Part shown: piece by piece, positions 26,451-34,795 of the stretch
How the letters are laid out: each line of letters starts with the position of its first letter
Numbering within the stretch: the first letter of the stretch is position 1
From: Haemophilus haemolyticus_L
GTDB taxonomy: Bacteria > Pseudomonadota > Gammaproteobacteria > Enterobacterales > Pasteurellaceae
NCBI RefSeq assembly: GCF_003490595.1
Contig: NZ_QQGY01000004.1
Coordinates: 1 to 64,000 of the forward strand
Direction of reading: 5' to 3'
DNA: 64,000 nucleotides
Translations under genes and position numbers: made by a program
Notes under the pieces: model-generated
What the model was told of the DNA's origin: nothing
The model's database searches: none
What the model saw: the letters and a program-made list of their open reading frames with translations, nothing else

Positions 26451-26654
26451 GGGTTGTCCTGCGAGTGATTTTGTTTGACCCATTGTGTCAAAGTGCGGTG
26501 GGTTTTTCAAAAGTTTTTCCCTTGCAATGCTCCGCCGCTTTTATACAATAAACTCCAAATTCCCAAACGAGCGACAGCGATGATTGAACATTACCTCCAA
26601 CAAATTCAGCAGCTTTGCCCAAGCTTAAGCCGGTAGGAACTGGATTTTATCGGC

Positions 26655-26685
26655 ATCGAAAACGCTGGTTTCACGCCCGACGAAG
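26655..26685 (+). repeat. 31-bp repeat, inverted copy outside the GNAT gene
   Basis: Identical to the reverse complement of 26366-26396, about 260 bp away. It indicates a small rearrangement during assembly of the island. Confidence 0.9.
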
Positions 26686-26716
26686 GCGTTTTTCTTAAAG
26701 GCAGGGAGGTGCCGCA

Positions 26717-26807
26717 GGCGAACGGCGGTGATGTTCGTGTATTGAATTTCGAAAATGGCTGTTCAACTACAAACGTGATTGAGAAAATTAAAGCGCTGAA
26801 AGATTAA
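26717..26807 (+). repeat. hldE 3' end, right copy of a direct repeat
   Basis: Duplicate of 21148-21238 with four silent differences, including the stop codon. It is not preceded by the rest of hldE and lacks the hldE terminator downstream. The silent divergence suggests that the two copies come from different strains or species. Confidence 0.95.
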
Positions 26808-26820
26808 TTTATTAAGGCAT

Positions 26821-26851
26821 GAGTAGAATAAAGCTTGCCTTTATCCTGCTC
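26821..26851 (+). promoter_or_regulatory. Hairpin in the rpsO leader
   Basis: GAGTAGAATAAAG (26821-26833) pairs imperfectly with CTTTATCCTGCTC (26839-26851). It lies about 90 bp before the rpsO start. S15 autoregulates its mRNA through leader structure in E. coli. I can show the hairpin but not the regulation. Confidence 0.35.
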
Positions 26852-26937
26852 AATCGTTAAAATTCAGGCTCCTTGTCATCGCTGAGTTAGAGATCGGCGA
26901 ATGATGTATTAACAACACTACCTTTTAGGAGTAAAAA

Positions 26938-27207
26938 ATGTCTCTAAGTACTGAAAAAAAAGCAGCAATCGTTGCTGAATTTGGTCGTGATGCGAAAGAT
27001 ACTGGTTCTTCTGAAGTTCAAATCGCATTATTAACTGCACAAATCAACCACTTACAAGCTCACTTTGCTGAGCACAAAAAAGACCACCATGGTCGTCGTG
27101 GTTTATTACGTATGGTTTCTCGTCGTCGTAAACTTTTAGACTACTTAAAACGTACAGATCTTGCTTTATACCAAAGCACTATCGCTCGTTTAGGTTTACG
27201 TCGCTAA
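26938..27207 (+). CDS. rpsO: 30S ribosomal protein S15, 89 aa
   Basis: Primary 16S rRNA-binding protein of the small subunit. The family motifs TGSSEVQIALLTAQINHLQAHF and HHGRRGLLRMVSRRRKLLDYL are complete, and the length is standard. A strong TTAGGAG precedes the ATG. The gene is AT-balanced and typically Haemophilus, showing that the island ends just upstream. Confidence 0.98.
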   Translation: MSLSTEKKAAIVAEFGRDAKDTGSSEVQIALLTAQINHLQAHFAEHKKDHHGRRGLLRMVSRRRKLLDYLKRTDLALYQSTIARLGLRR

Positions 27208-27234
27208 TTTTTATTACGATAGTAAAAAAATTAA

Positions 27235-27262
27235 GCCCTCGAATATCGAGGGCTTTTTTTAT
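27235..27262 (+). terminator. Terminator of rpsO
   Basis: AAGCCCTCGA, loop ATA, TCGAGGGCTT and then a run of T. It lies 27 bp past the stop. Confidence 0.93.
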
Positions 27263-27349
27263 GGTTTTATTTTAATTTTATAGGCGTTCTTTAGACCAAC
27301 ATTAAAATAAACGAAATATTTGATTTATATATTCGTAACTTGTCCTCTT

Positions 27350-29119
27350 CTAATTTTCACATAATAAACATACATCTAATTTTAGTTGTTTGTTATGAAA
27401 TTGTTGCAATGTACTACGATGACCTACGCTGAGAATGATCATTTCGGGCAAACGCTCTTTAATTGTTTGGTAGAGTAAATGCTCGGTTGTTTCATCCAAT
27501 GCTGAAGTCGTTTCATCGAGAAATACGACATCTGGTTTTGTGAGTAAAATACGAATAAACGCCACTCTTTGAAGTTCACCAGGCGATAAAATTGCTTGCC
27601 AGTCATTTTTTACATTAAGTGCTTGTATATATTTTCCTAGCGCACAATCCTTCATGGTTTGTTCTAATTCGGTGTGACTTGGATTGATATTTGGATAACA
27701 AATTGCTTCTCGTAAAGTGCCTTGTGGCATATAAGGTCGTTGTGGTAGGAATAAACTTCCCATACATGGGTGTTCTGCAATGCCTATGGTATCAAAAGGA
27801 TAGATACCTGCAATTGCTTTTAGTAGCGATGTTTTTCCTGTTCCAGATGCACCTTGAATCAATAGGGCATCTCCATTTTCTAAATTAATATTTAAATTAT
27901 TGAGTAGAACATTACCTTGTTCATCTTTAATACCAAAGTTTTTTAAGGCGACACGATGAGAACAATGAAAAGGATGATGAACGTTTTGTTTATCTAATTC
28001 ATCCATTTTTGTTATAAAACCATAAAGACGATTTAAGCGTGCTTGATAGAGTGTGAATTGCTCATAGAACAAGCGGAAAAATGAAAGTGCGGTCATTAAT
28101 CGGTTAAATGCTTGGACTGTTTGATGCATGTCTCCCAGCTTTATTTGGCCAGAAAAGAAACGTGGGGCTTGTAACATTAAAGGCAATAATTTGGCCACGC
28201 GAGTTACCCCTGAGTTGAAACTATTCAAGCCCAACATTTTTAATACAATGGACCAACGGTTATGGATAATTTGACGGAATTGATGTTGTAAGAATGTTTG
28301 TTCTTTTGGCTCGCCATTATAAAAAGCAATACTTTCTGCATTGTCTCGTACACGGATTAAGGAATAACGATAATCGCCATTGAGTTTCTCTTTTGTAAAA
28401 TTTAGCTTAATTAGTGGGCGACCAATCCAAACAGACATAAGTGTTGCAAAAATAATAAAGGCATAAATGAAGAAAACGACGCCTTTTTCGATATTAAATC
28501 CAAATAAAGTTAACACACCAGAAAGTGACCATAAAATAATCGTAAATTCAATGGTTGTGAGTACCGAGTTAATCACGCCTCGCACAATTTGTACCGTACT
28601 GGTAATAAATTCTCTCGCATCTTGTTCAATACGTTGATCGATATTATCTGGTAAATTTCGTTCGTATTTTAGGCGGTAGTATTTTTTCTTATTTAGCCAG
28701 CGTTTAACAAGTGTTGCATTAAGATTTTCCAACCAACGAATTTCAAAAACTTGTTGAAAGAAGTAATCAGCAATAGCATGTATAACTTGTGCTACCACAA
28801 GAAGAGCATTTAGTTTTGCAAAGAACCAAAATTTCTCAATATTTAATTCTTGCATTGAGCTATACAATCCATTGTAAAAAAATGAATTAAGTACACTAAA
28901 TCGTACTTCCAACAATATCATTATAAATAGCACTAACAACATTAAAATTAGTTTAATGCTGGTTTTTTTATTAATCGATGGTGACACGATACACCAGAAT
29001 TTTTTGCCGAAAGTAGTTTGTTTTAAGGCTAACATTGTTGCGCTAAAGCACAATATCACCCAAAAAAGTGCGGTTAAAATCCAGTTTAAACTATTATTAA
29101 GTTCGGTTTGCCAGTTCAT
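27350..29119 (-). CDS. SbmA/BacA-like ABC transporter with fused ATPase (YddA type), 589 aa
   Basis: Inner-membrane transporter with a SbmA/BacA-like membrane domain (about residues 1-380, hydrophobic segments near 10-30, 50-70, 180-200 and 215-235). A C-terminal ATPase shows Walker A GASGTGKTSLL, signature LSPGELQRV and Walker B VVFLDETTSALDE. The SPGE signature is typical of the YddA/ABCD group. Relatives move peptides, cobalamin or siderophores. Here it follows a siderophore receptor on the same strand, 61 bp downstream with a hairpin between. That favours a role in handling the siderophore or its iron complex, which is inference. Confidence 0.85.
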   Translation of the reverse strand: MNWQTELNNSLNWILTALFWVILCFSATMLALKQTTFGKKFWCIVSPSINKKTSIKLILMLLVLFIMILLEVRFSVLNSFFYNGLYSSMQELNIEKFWFFAKLNALLVVAQVIHAIADYFFQQVFEIRWLENLNATLVKRWLNKKKYYRLKYERNLPDNIDQRIEQDAREFITSTVQIVRGVINSVLTTIEFTIILWSLSGVLTLFGFNIEKGVVFFIYAFIIFATLMSVWIGRPLIKLNFTKEKLNGDYRYSLIRVRDNAESIAFYNGEPKEQTFLQHQFRQIIHNRWSIVLKMLGLNSFNSGVTRVAKLLPLMLQAPRFFSGQIKLGDMHQTVQAFNRLMTALSFFRLFYEQFTLYQARLNRLYGFITKMDELDKQNVHHPFHCSHRVALKNFGIKDEQGNVLLNNLNINLENGDALLIQGASGTGKTSLLKAIAGIYPFDTIGIAEHPCMGSLFLPQRPYMPQGTLREAICYPNINPSHTELEQTMKDCALGKYIQALNVKNDWQAILSPGELQRVAFIRILLTKPDVVFLDETTSALDETTEHLLYQTIKERLPEMIILSVGHRSTLQQFHNKQLKLDVCLLCEN

Positions 29120-29146
29120 TGATTATCCATAAAGTAAAAAACGAAA

Positions 29147-29168
29147 AAGGGCGAAATATTCGCCCTTA
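29147..29168 (-). terminator. Terminator of the siderophore receptor gene
   Basis: On the minus strand AAGGGCGAA pairs with TTCGCCCTT around a short loop, followed by TTTCGTTTTTT. It separates the receptor from the ABC gene and may attenuate expression of the latter. Confidence 0.8.
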
Positions 29169-29180
29169 TTGTGCGCTCAA

Positions 29181-31358
29181 TTAAAACTCAACTTTAGTGT
29201 TGAAGATAAATTCACGTCCATAACCTAATGCAACAGGGATTAACGTGTTTGTTGCATTACCAGAGGTGGATGGATAGTAAGTTTTATCTGTTAAGTTTTT
29301 ACCGTTAAGTTGGAAAGACACTTTCTTGCCAGAGATTTTAGTATCGTAAGCAATAAAGGCATCATATACCACGGCATGAGGTAATTTGTATGCTTTTGTA
29401 TAAGTATTATTGTAGGCATACCAGGAACCTAAATAACGAGCTCCACCACCAACACGGATGTTACCAAAATCAAATTCACCTACGTTATAAGCTAGGAATA
29501 AAGAAGCTTGATGTTTTGGTACACCAGAAAGTTGTTGATTTACTGCATCAGGATAAAGCTCATTTTCAAGTGATTTTACTTTGGTGTATGTATAGTTAGC
29601 CGCTATGCTTAGACTATCAGTAATTTGACCATTAAGATCAAATTCCACACCACGAGAACGTTGTTTACCGACGATATTTAATTGTGCATTTGAACCTGAA
29701 CCAACAGCCTCAGCTACATTACGTTTGCTGATATTAAATAATGCAAGTGTCGCATTGAAACCTGAGTTTTCGTATTTTGCACCAATTTCAAAAGATTTAC
29801 CTTGTTCTGGTTTTAAATCTCCGCTAACAGGTGTTGCCACACTCATTTGTGGACGGAAAGATTCCGAGTAGTTTGCAAAGGTCGCAATATGTGGCGAAAA
29901 TTTATATACGGCACCCAATTGATACAATAATTTACCATCGTGCTGATCGGTATTTCCAGTTTTTGTTAGATTTTGACCTTTTTTACAGTTTACTGCATTT
30001 AAGCAATGACGTCCTGCAAATTGATCAAAGTACTCATAACGTAAACCGCCTGTCATAATAAAGTTATCTGTAAAGTAGGCGGTATCTTGAATATAAACAC
30101 CAACGGTTTTGAGATAGTTATATTGGTAGGCGTTGCCGTTACCATTTTTATGTGCCGCAACAGGGCTGGTATAGTTTGGATTATTAATATTGATATCAGA
30201 ATTCATGATGCCTTGGTTATAAATTGGACCAAGATCACGAATATTACGCATTGCATCAATACCGGCTACAAAGCGGTTAGCAATATCACCAATACCAAAT
30301 TCACCAACGATATTTAATGTACCGCTATGAACGCGTTGATCACCTTGTTGCTGTTCAATTGCACGGCGGGCTGTACGTGTTTTAACGTTAACATTTGTAA
30401 TACGAGCTTGATCGTAGAAATATTTGTAACGAGCGTAGCTATAACCTGCGTTTAATTTCCAACCATCACTTAATTTGTGTTCAATTTTAAAATCAATGTT
30501 ATCGGTTTTTGCGGTTGTTTCATTATTTGGTTCATCTAAACGACGCGATACAGGAATATCTGGTAATGCATTAGTTGCCGTTAAAAGATTTGTACCACGA
30601 TCAAATGGCTCAAGAATATCTTTATGTTCATAAGAAAGAACTAATTTAGTTTTATCATTTTCCCAAGAAATAGAGGGTGCGTAAGTCGTATTTTTCACTT
30701 TGCCAAAATTACGCCAGTAGTCTTTTTCTTGTTTGTCATAGATAAAGCGGTAAGCAAAACCATTTCCTAAACCACCAGTAAAATCTAATTGCGTTCCCCA
30801 CAGGCTATGATTACCTAAGGTTCCACCAACTACATAACGTGGTGTTTGTTGTGGTTTTTTAGTAATGATATTAACTACACCACCTGGATCTTGAATACCA
30901 TAAAGTACAGATGCAGGTCCTTTTAAAACTTCAACGGTTTCAGTTGTTGCGCTAAAGTTTTTAGCTGGGCCAGCTTGTAAACCGTTACGCATAATTGAAT
31001 TATCACGGTTTCCACCGAAACCACGTTTTTGGATAGCATCAAACATACCACCTAACGTATTCGCTTGACTCACACCACTGACGTTATAAAGTGCATCAAT
31101 GAGTGATTCAGGTTTGCGATCTTCTAGTAGTTTGGTCGAAAGAATATTGACTGTGTTTGGCGTGTCGAATGTAGGCACTTCGGCTTTTGATACGACAGAT
31201 GTCCCTGTTGTTTGATAACCATTTTGTTTAATACCTGTATCTTGAACATTAATTTGTTCAATCGTTTCAGTATTAGCTTTATGTTGCGTTTCTGCTAACG
31301 CAGAAACAGAAATCCCAGCAAAAAGTGCGGTGTAAACTAAGCTTAATCTAAAATTCAT
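29181..31358 (-). CDS. TonB-dependent ferric siderophore receptor, 725 aa
   Basis: Outer-membrane gated channel. The signal peptide ends at SVSALA-ET (about residue 22). A TonB-box-like IEQINVQD follows at about 33-40. The plug domain has PNTVNILSTKLLEDRKPESL and VEVLKGPASVLYGIQDPGGV, typical of the FhuE/FoxA/FpvA siderophore group. The barrel ends with a C-terminal Phe (FIFNTKVEF). The length is normal. A Fur-like box lies 75 bp upstream of the start. H. influenzae makes no siderophore that I know of, so use of a foreign siderophore is likely. The ligand cannot be assigned. Confidence 0.9.
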   Translation of the reverse strand: MNFRLSLVYTALFAGISVSALAETQHKANTETIEQINVQDTGIKQNGYQTTGTSVVSKAEVPTFDTPNTVNILSTKLLEDRKPESLIDALYNVSGVSQANTLGGMFDAIQKRGFGGNRDNSIMRNGLQAGPAKNFSATTETVEVLKGPASVLYGIQDPGGVVNIITKKPQQTPRYVVGGTLGNHSLWGTQLDFTGGLGNGFAYRFIYDKQEKDYWRNFGKVKNTTYAPSISWENDKTKLVLSYEHKDILEPFDRGTNLLTATNALPDIPVSRRLDEPNNETTAKTDNIDFKIEHKLSDGWKLNAGYSYARYKYFYDQARITNVNVKTRTARRAIEQQQGDQRVHSGTLNIVGEFGIGDIANRFVAGIDAMRNIRDLGPIYNQGIMNSDININNPNYTSPVAAHKNGNGNAYQYNYLKTVGVYIQDTAYFTDNFIMTGGLRYEYFDQFAGRHCLNAVNCKKGQNLTKTGNTDQHDGKLLYQLGAVYKFSPHIATFANYSESFRPQMSVATPVSGDLKPEQGKSFEIGAKYENSGFNATLALFNISKRNVAEAVGSGSNAQLNIVGKQRSRGVEFDLNGQITDSLSIAANYTYTKVKSLENELYPDAVNQQLSGVPKHQASLFLAYNVGEFDFGNIRVGGGARYLGSWYAYNNTYTKAYKLPHAVVYDAFIAYDTKISGKKVSFQLNGKNLTDKTYYPSTSGNATNTLIPVALGYGREFIFNTKVEF

Positions 31359-31432
31359 AAATTGCTTCCAAAAAGTTAAATCTAGGTTAAAAAAGAGTGA
31401 CGAGTATAAAAAAATACAACAAATTAAGCAAT

Positions 31433-31451
31433 GAAAATTATTATCATTTGA
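31433..31451 (-). promoter_or_regulatory. Fur box upstream of the siderophore receptor
   Basis: On the minus strand the 19-mer TCAAATGATAATAATTTTC matches the classical consensus GATAATGATAATCATTATC at 14 of 19 positions, including an intact central GATAAT. It lies 75 bp before the start codon, a normal place for iron repression. Confidence 0.7.
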
Positions 31452-31490
31452 TATCTATTGTATTAATCAATGGTATTAAAACGACTATAA

Positions 31491-31528
31491 AAAAACACCG
31501 CACTTTGATGGTAAAGTGCGGTGTTTTT
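31491..31528. terminator. Inverted uptake-signal terminator after dacB
   Basis: AAAAACACCGCACTTT (31491-31506) faces AAAGTGCGGTGTTTTT (31513-31528) across six bases, a 16-bp stem. It follows the dacB stop on the minus strand. Confidence 0.9.
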
Positions 31529-31540
31529 TAGAAGGCTTTA

Positions 31541-32980
31541 TTAGTATTTATAGATTTCGTTATATAAGCCACTCTCAAATTGTACTAATGGTGCTCGTTT
31601 TGTTTTGCTTTCTAAATCACCAGTTGAGTAGCCATTAATAAATTGAACAAAGGCCACTTTTTCCCCTCGAGCATTTGTCATAAAGCCGGCTAAGTTATAA
31701 ACCCCTTTCAAAGAACCGGTTTTAGCGATAACATTTTTTACTAATGGCGGGCTAATTAATCCACCTCGCCCACTGATCGTGCCATCTACACCGGCGATGG
31801 GGAAAGTTTCCATTAAATGTAATTTATCTTCGTTTTTGGCGATGTATTCTAAAACAGATAGCATCGTTTTAGGTGCCACAAGATTATGACGAGACAGACC
31901 CGAACCATCGGCTAAAATACTGTTGCCAAAACGAATTCCTTGTTTTTGTAATATCGACTTAATCGCTAATGTGCCTAATTGAAAGGATGCTGGGCGTTTA
32001 TAGTAATTGAATGCCACAGCTCGGAACAATGAATCAGCAATCTGGTTATCCGATTTTTTCATCATTTTTTTCAATAAATCGGGTAATGGTTTGGATAAAT
32101 GTTTCGCTAATAGCTGACCTTGTTGTGGTTTTTGTGGCAGCATGACTTTGCCATTAAACTCAATACCTAATTGTCTTAATTGTCGTTGAATAATCGCGGC
32201 AGCATAAGCATCCGTATCTTGCACGGCAAAGCTTAAGCCAAAAGGTTTAGATTGACGGGCTAAACATCCTTTTACTTGATAGCGATTATTGTCGTGTACA
32301 ACAACATCGAGCTGACAATAAGGCGCTTCATTGCTATCCGCTACATAGACTTGTCCAAATACTTGAATTGGAAATTGTGCAGGCACATTGATTTTTACTG
32401 TTTCACCTGGATTTTGATTGGCATCTAGTTCCGCATAAAAACAGTTGTTATCAATATTCGCAGCGGATGGGGGAGAGTTGAAACACATGGTCAGATCGTT
32501 CCAAATCCAACCTAATCCTCGGTCGTGACTCGAAAAAACAGAGGTATCTAATACTAAATCGCCATTAATTTTTTTGATGCCTTGTTTTTTTAATTCTGCA
32601 AGTAAGGTATAAAGTTGGCCACTTGTTAGATCTGGATCACCAGTGAAACGCACGATTAAGTGGCCATCTAAATTCCCATTTTGAATTTTCCCATTACTCA
32701 AAAGAGCGGTCTCAAATTGGAATTGATCACCTAATGCAAGTTTAGCGGCAACAGCTGTAAAAACTTTTTGTGTGCTCGCAGGAAGCATAAAGGTTGAGCC
32801 ATTATAATCCGCAATAATTTGGTTTTGATTTATATTTTTTGCGATGAAACCTACGCTAGAGCCTTCAGGCAGTTTTTGTGTTAAGTCTGAAACATTAATG
32901 TTTGCGAAGGTTGGAAGGCTAAAGCTTACGGAAAGTAAAAAGGATCCAAGTGCGGTTGAAATTGAAGATAATTTTTTCAT
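31541..32980 (-). CDS. dacB: D-alanyl-D-alanine carboxypeptidase/endopeptidase (PBP4), 479 aa
   Basis: Periplasmic low-molecular-mass penicillin-binding protein of peptidase family S13. It cleaves the terminal D-Ala and peptide cross-links. The signal peptide is cleaved near PTFA-NI (about residue 26). Active-site motifs are SxxK in LPASTQKVF, SxN in KKSDNQIADSL and KTG in IAKTGSLKGV. The length matches. It is divergent from greA with about 160 bp between. Confidence 0.95.
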   Translation of the reverse strand: MKKLSSISTALGSFLLSVSFSLPTFANINVSDLTQKLPEGSSVGFIAKNINQNQIIADYNGSTFMLPASTQKVFTAVAAKLALGDQFQFETALLSNGKIQNGNLDGHLIVRFTGDPDLTSGQLYTLLAELKKQGIKKINGDLVLDTSVFSSHDRGLGWIWNDLTMCFNSPPSAANIDNNCFYAELDANQNPGETVKINVPAQFPIQVFGQVYVADSNEAPYCQLDVVVHDNNRYQVKGCLARQSKPFGLSFAVQDTDAYAAAIIQRQLRQLGIEFNGKVMLPQKPQQGQLLAKHLSKPLPDLLKKMMKKSDNQIADSLFRAVAFNYYKRPASFQLGTLAIKSILQKQGIRFGNSILADGSGLSRHNLVAPKTMLSVLEYIAKNEDKLHLMETFPIAGVDGTISGRGGLISPPLVKNVIAKTGSLKGVYNLAGFMTNARGEKVAFVQFINGYSTGDLESKTKRAPLVQFESGLYNEIYKY

Positions 32981-33143
32981 ATTGGGTTTGTTATGGTTGC
33001 TATTTTTTTTTAGACGAACAATAATAAGCCCCGAATGAAATTGAGTAAATCATTTTCTCATTTCAAGTTTATTTTTAATAATACTGCGGCAAGATTTTAG
33101 GATTTTGCCGTGGTTTTTGTTTTATTTAGTAAAAGGAAAAACA

Positions 33144-33620
33144 ATGCAACAAATTCCAATGACTGTGCGTGGCGCAGAACAATTACGTGAAGAATTGGAT
33201 TTCTTAAAAAATGTACGTCGTCCAGAAATTATTAAAGCGATAGCAGAAGCACGCGAGCACGGTGATTTAAAAGAAAATGCAGAATATCATGCAGCTCGTG
33301 AGCAACAAGGTTTTTGTGAAGGTCGTATTCAAGAGATTGAAGGTAAACTTGGTAATGCTCAAATTATTGATGTAACAAAAATGCCAAATAACGGTAAAGT
33401 CATTTTTGGTGCAACAGTTGTGCTTGTAAATACAGATACAGATGAAGAAGTCACTTATCGCATTGTAGGCGATGATGAAGCGGACATTAAATCTGGTTTG
33501 ATTTCGGTTAATTCACCAATTGCGCGAGGTTTAATTGGTAAAGAGTTAGATGATACCGTTAATATTACAACGCCTGGCGGTGTCGTTGAGTTTGATATTA
33601 TTGAAGTGAATTATATTTAA
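33144..33620 (+). CDS. greA: Transcription elongation factor GreA, 158 aa
   Basis: Rescues backtracked RNA polymerase by stimulating transcript cleavage. The N-terminal coiled coil carries the acidic tip (AEAREHGDLKENAEYHAAREQQGF), and the C-terminal FKBP-like domain follows. The frame is open from 33105, but ATG 33144 after AAAGGA gives the standard MQQIPMTVRG start and length. It ends 40 bp before the convergent yhbY. Confidence 0.97.
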   Translation: MQQIPMTVRGAEQLREELDFLKNVRRPEIIKAIAEAREHGDLKENAEYHAAREQQGFCEGRIQEIEGKLGNAQIIDVTKMPNNGKVIFGATVVLVNTDTDEEVTYRIVGDDEADIKSGLISVNSPIARGLIGKELDDTVNITTPGGVVEFDIIEVNYI

Positions 33621-33625
33621 ATAAA

Positions 33626-33655
33626 AAAAGTGCGGTTAAAAATGACCGCACTTTT
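33626..33655. terminator. Inverted uptake-signal terminator between greA and yhbY
   Basis: AAAAGTGCGGT (33626-33636) faces ACCGCACTTTT (33645-33655). The symmetric form can serve both convergent genes. Confidence 0.9.
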
Positions 33656-33659
33656 GTTG

Positions 33660-33959
33660 TTATTTGCATGGAAGCTGAATTTTTGCTTCTTCGCTTGGGC
33701 GATAAAGCACCAAAATATGCCCGATGGTTTGTACTTGTGCAGCTTTAGTTTCACGCACAATCGCATCGATAATAAGTTGTTTTGTTTCGCGATCTGCACC
33801 AGCAACTTTTACTTTAATGAGTTCGTGATGATTAAGTGCATTTTCAATTTCAGCCAGTACGCCTTCGGTTAAGCCATTTCCACCAAGCATAACGACAGGG
33901 TTAAGATGGTGCGCAAGACCTTTTAAAAATTGTTTTTGTTTGGTTGATAAGGTTGTCAT
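33660..33959 (-). CDS. yhbY: CRM-domain RNA-binding protein YhbY, 99 aa
   Basis: Small ribosome-assembly factor that binds pre-50S particles. The CRM fold is recognisable from KQKQFLKGLAHHLNPVVMLG, then GGNGLTEGVLAEIENALNHHELIKVKV and the C-terminal GHILVLYRP. The length is normal. It is divergent from rlmE, as in E. coli, where yhbY lies next to rlmE and greA. The local order greA-yhbY-rlmE-ftsH-folP-glmM is conserved in gamma-proteobacteria. Confidence 0.94.
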   Translation of the reverse strand: MTTLSTKQKQFLKGLAHHLNPVVMLGGNGLTEGVLAEIENALNHHELIKVKVAGADRETKQLIIDAIVRETKAAQVQTIGHILVLYRPSEEAKIQLPCK

Positions 33960-34085
33960 AAGGATTCCTAATTAAAAAGAGCGGTTGATTTTCTCAATGT
34001 TTTTCACTGATTTCAATCAGCCTCGGCTTGAATTCGGCAGATTGTAACCAAATATAAGCAAAACTACTACCAAAAATAGAAGATT

Positions 34086-34715
34086 ATGGGAAAGAAAAAA
34101 CGTTCAGCGAGTTCTTCTCGCTGGCTAAATGAACATTTTAGTGATCAATTTGTGCAAAAAGCGCATAAGCAAAAGTTACGTTCACGCGCTTATTTTAAGA
34201 TTGATGAAATTCAGCAAACGGATAAATTATTTAAACAAGGAATGACCGTGGTCGATCTCGGTGCTGCACCTGGCGGTTGGTCGCAATATGTGGTGGGGCA
34301 AATTGGTGGCAAAGGTCGTGTAATTGCTTGTGATATTTTGGAAATGGATCCCATTGTAGGTGTTGATTTTCTACAAGGCGATTTCCGTGATGAAAATGTT
34401 TTGAATGCTTTATTAGCGCGCGTAGGCGAAGATAAAGTTGATGTTGTGATGTCTGATATGGCACCCAATTTTAGTGGAATGCCATCAGTGGATATTCCAC
34501 GCGCAATGTATTTGGTCGAGCTTGCTTTAGATATGTGTAAACAGGTCTTGGCAACCAAAGGAAGCTTTGTTGTTAAAGTTTTCCAAGGTGAAGGCTTTGA
34601 TGAATATTTAAGAGAAATTCGTTCTTTATTTAATGTGGTGAAAGTGCGTAAGCCTGAAGCATCACGCGGACGTTCTCGCGAAGTATATATTGTGGCAACA
34701 GGCTATAAAGGCTAA
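34086..34715 (+). CDS. rlmE: 23S rRNA 2'-O-ribose U2552 methyltransferase RlmE, 209 aa
   Basis: Heat-shock methyltransferase (FtsJ/RrmJ) acting on the 50S subunit. The SAM motif is VVDLGAAPGGWSQYV. The catalytic tetrad residues appear as the early Lys in RAYFKIDEI, Asp in VMSDMAPNFSG, Lys in SFVVKVFQGEG and Glu in SREVYIV. The length is normal. It is followed by ftsH after 80 bp, as in E. coli. Confidence 0.96.
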   Translation: MGKKKRSASSSRWLNEHFSDQFVQKAHKQKLRSRAYFKIDEIQQTDKLFKQGMTVVDLGAAPGGWSQYVVGQIGGKGRVIACDILEMDPIVGVDFLQGDFRDENVLNALLARVGEDKVDVVMSDMAPNFSGMPSVDIPRAMYLVELALDMCKQVLATKGSFVVKVFQGEGFDEYLREIRSLFNVVKVRKPEASRGRSREVYIVATGYKG

Positions 34716-34795
34716 TTGCTTTGATAGCTTTTCATTGCTAATGATGTATAGTATCTTGTAAAAAATTTTTTAACTTAGGAAAGGTAGGTTAGACT

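Larger units (their letters stand above)
26580..26807 (+). pseudogene. Gene debris fusing a regulator start, a GNAT piece and the hldE tail
   Basis: ATG 26580 gives MIEHYLQQIQQLCPSLSR and then TAG at 26634. This opening resembles Crp/Fnr-type regulators (tentative). Read through the stop, the same frame gives ELDFIGIENAGFTPDEGVFL, which contains the inverted 31-bp GNAT piece, and it continues in frame into ANGGDVRVLNFENGCSTTNV, the HldE C-terminus. There is no usable start after the TAG, so nothing functional is expected. The region 26511-26937 otherwise holds an uptake sequence at about 26490 and the rpsO leader. Confidence 0.6.
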
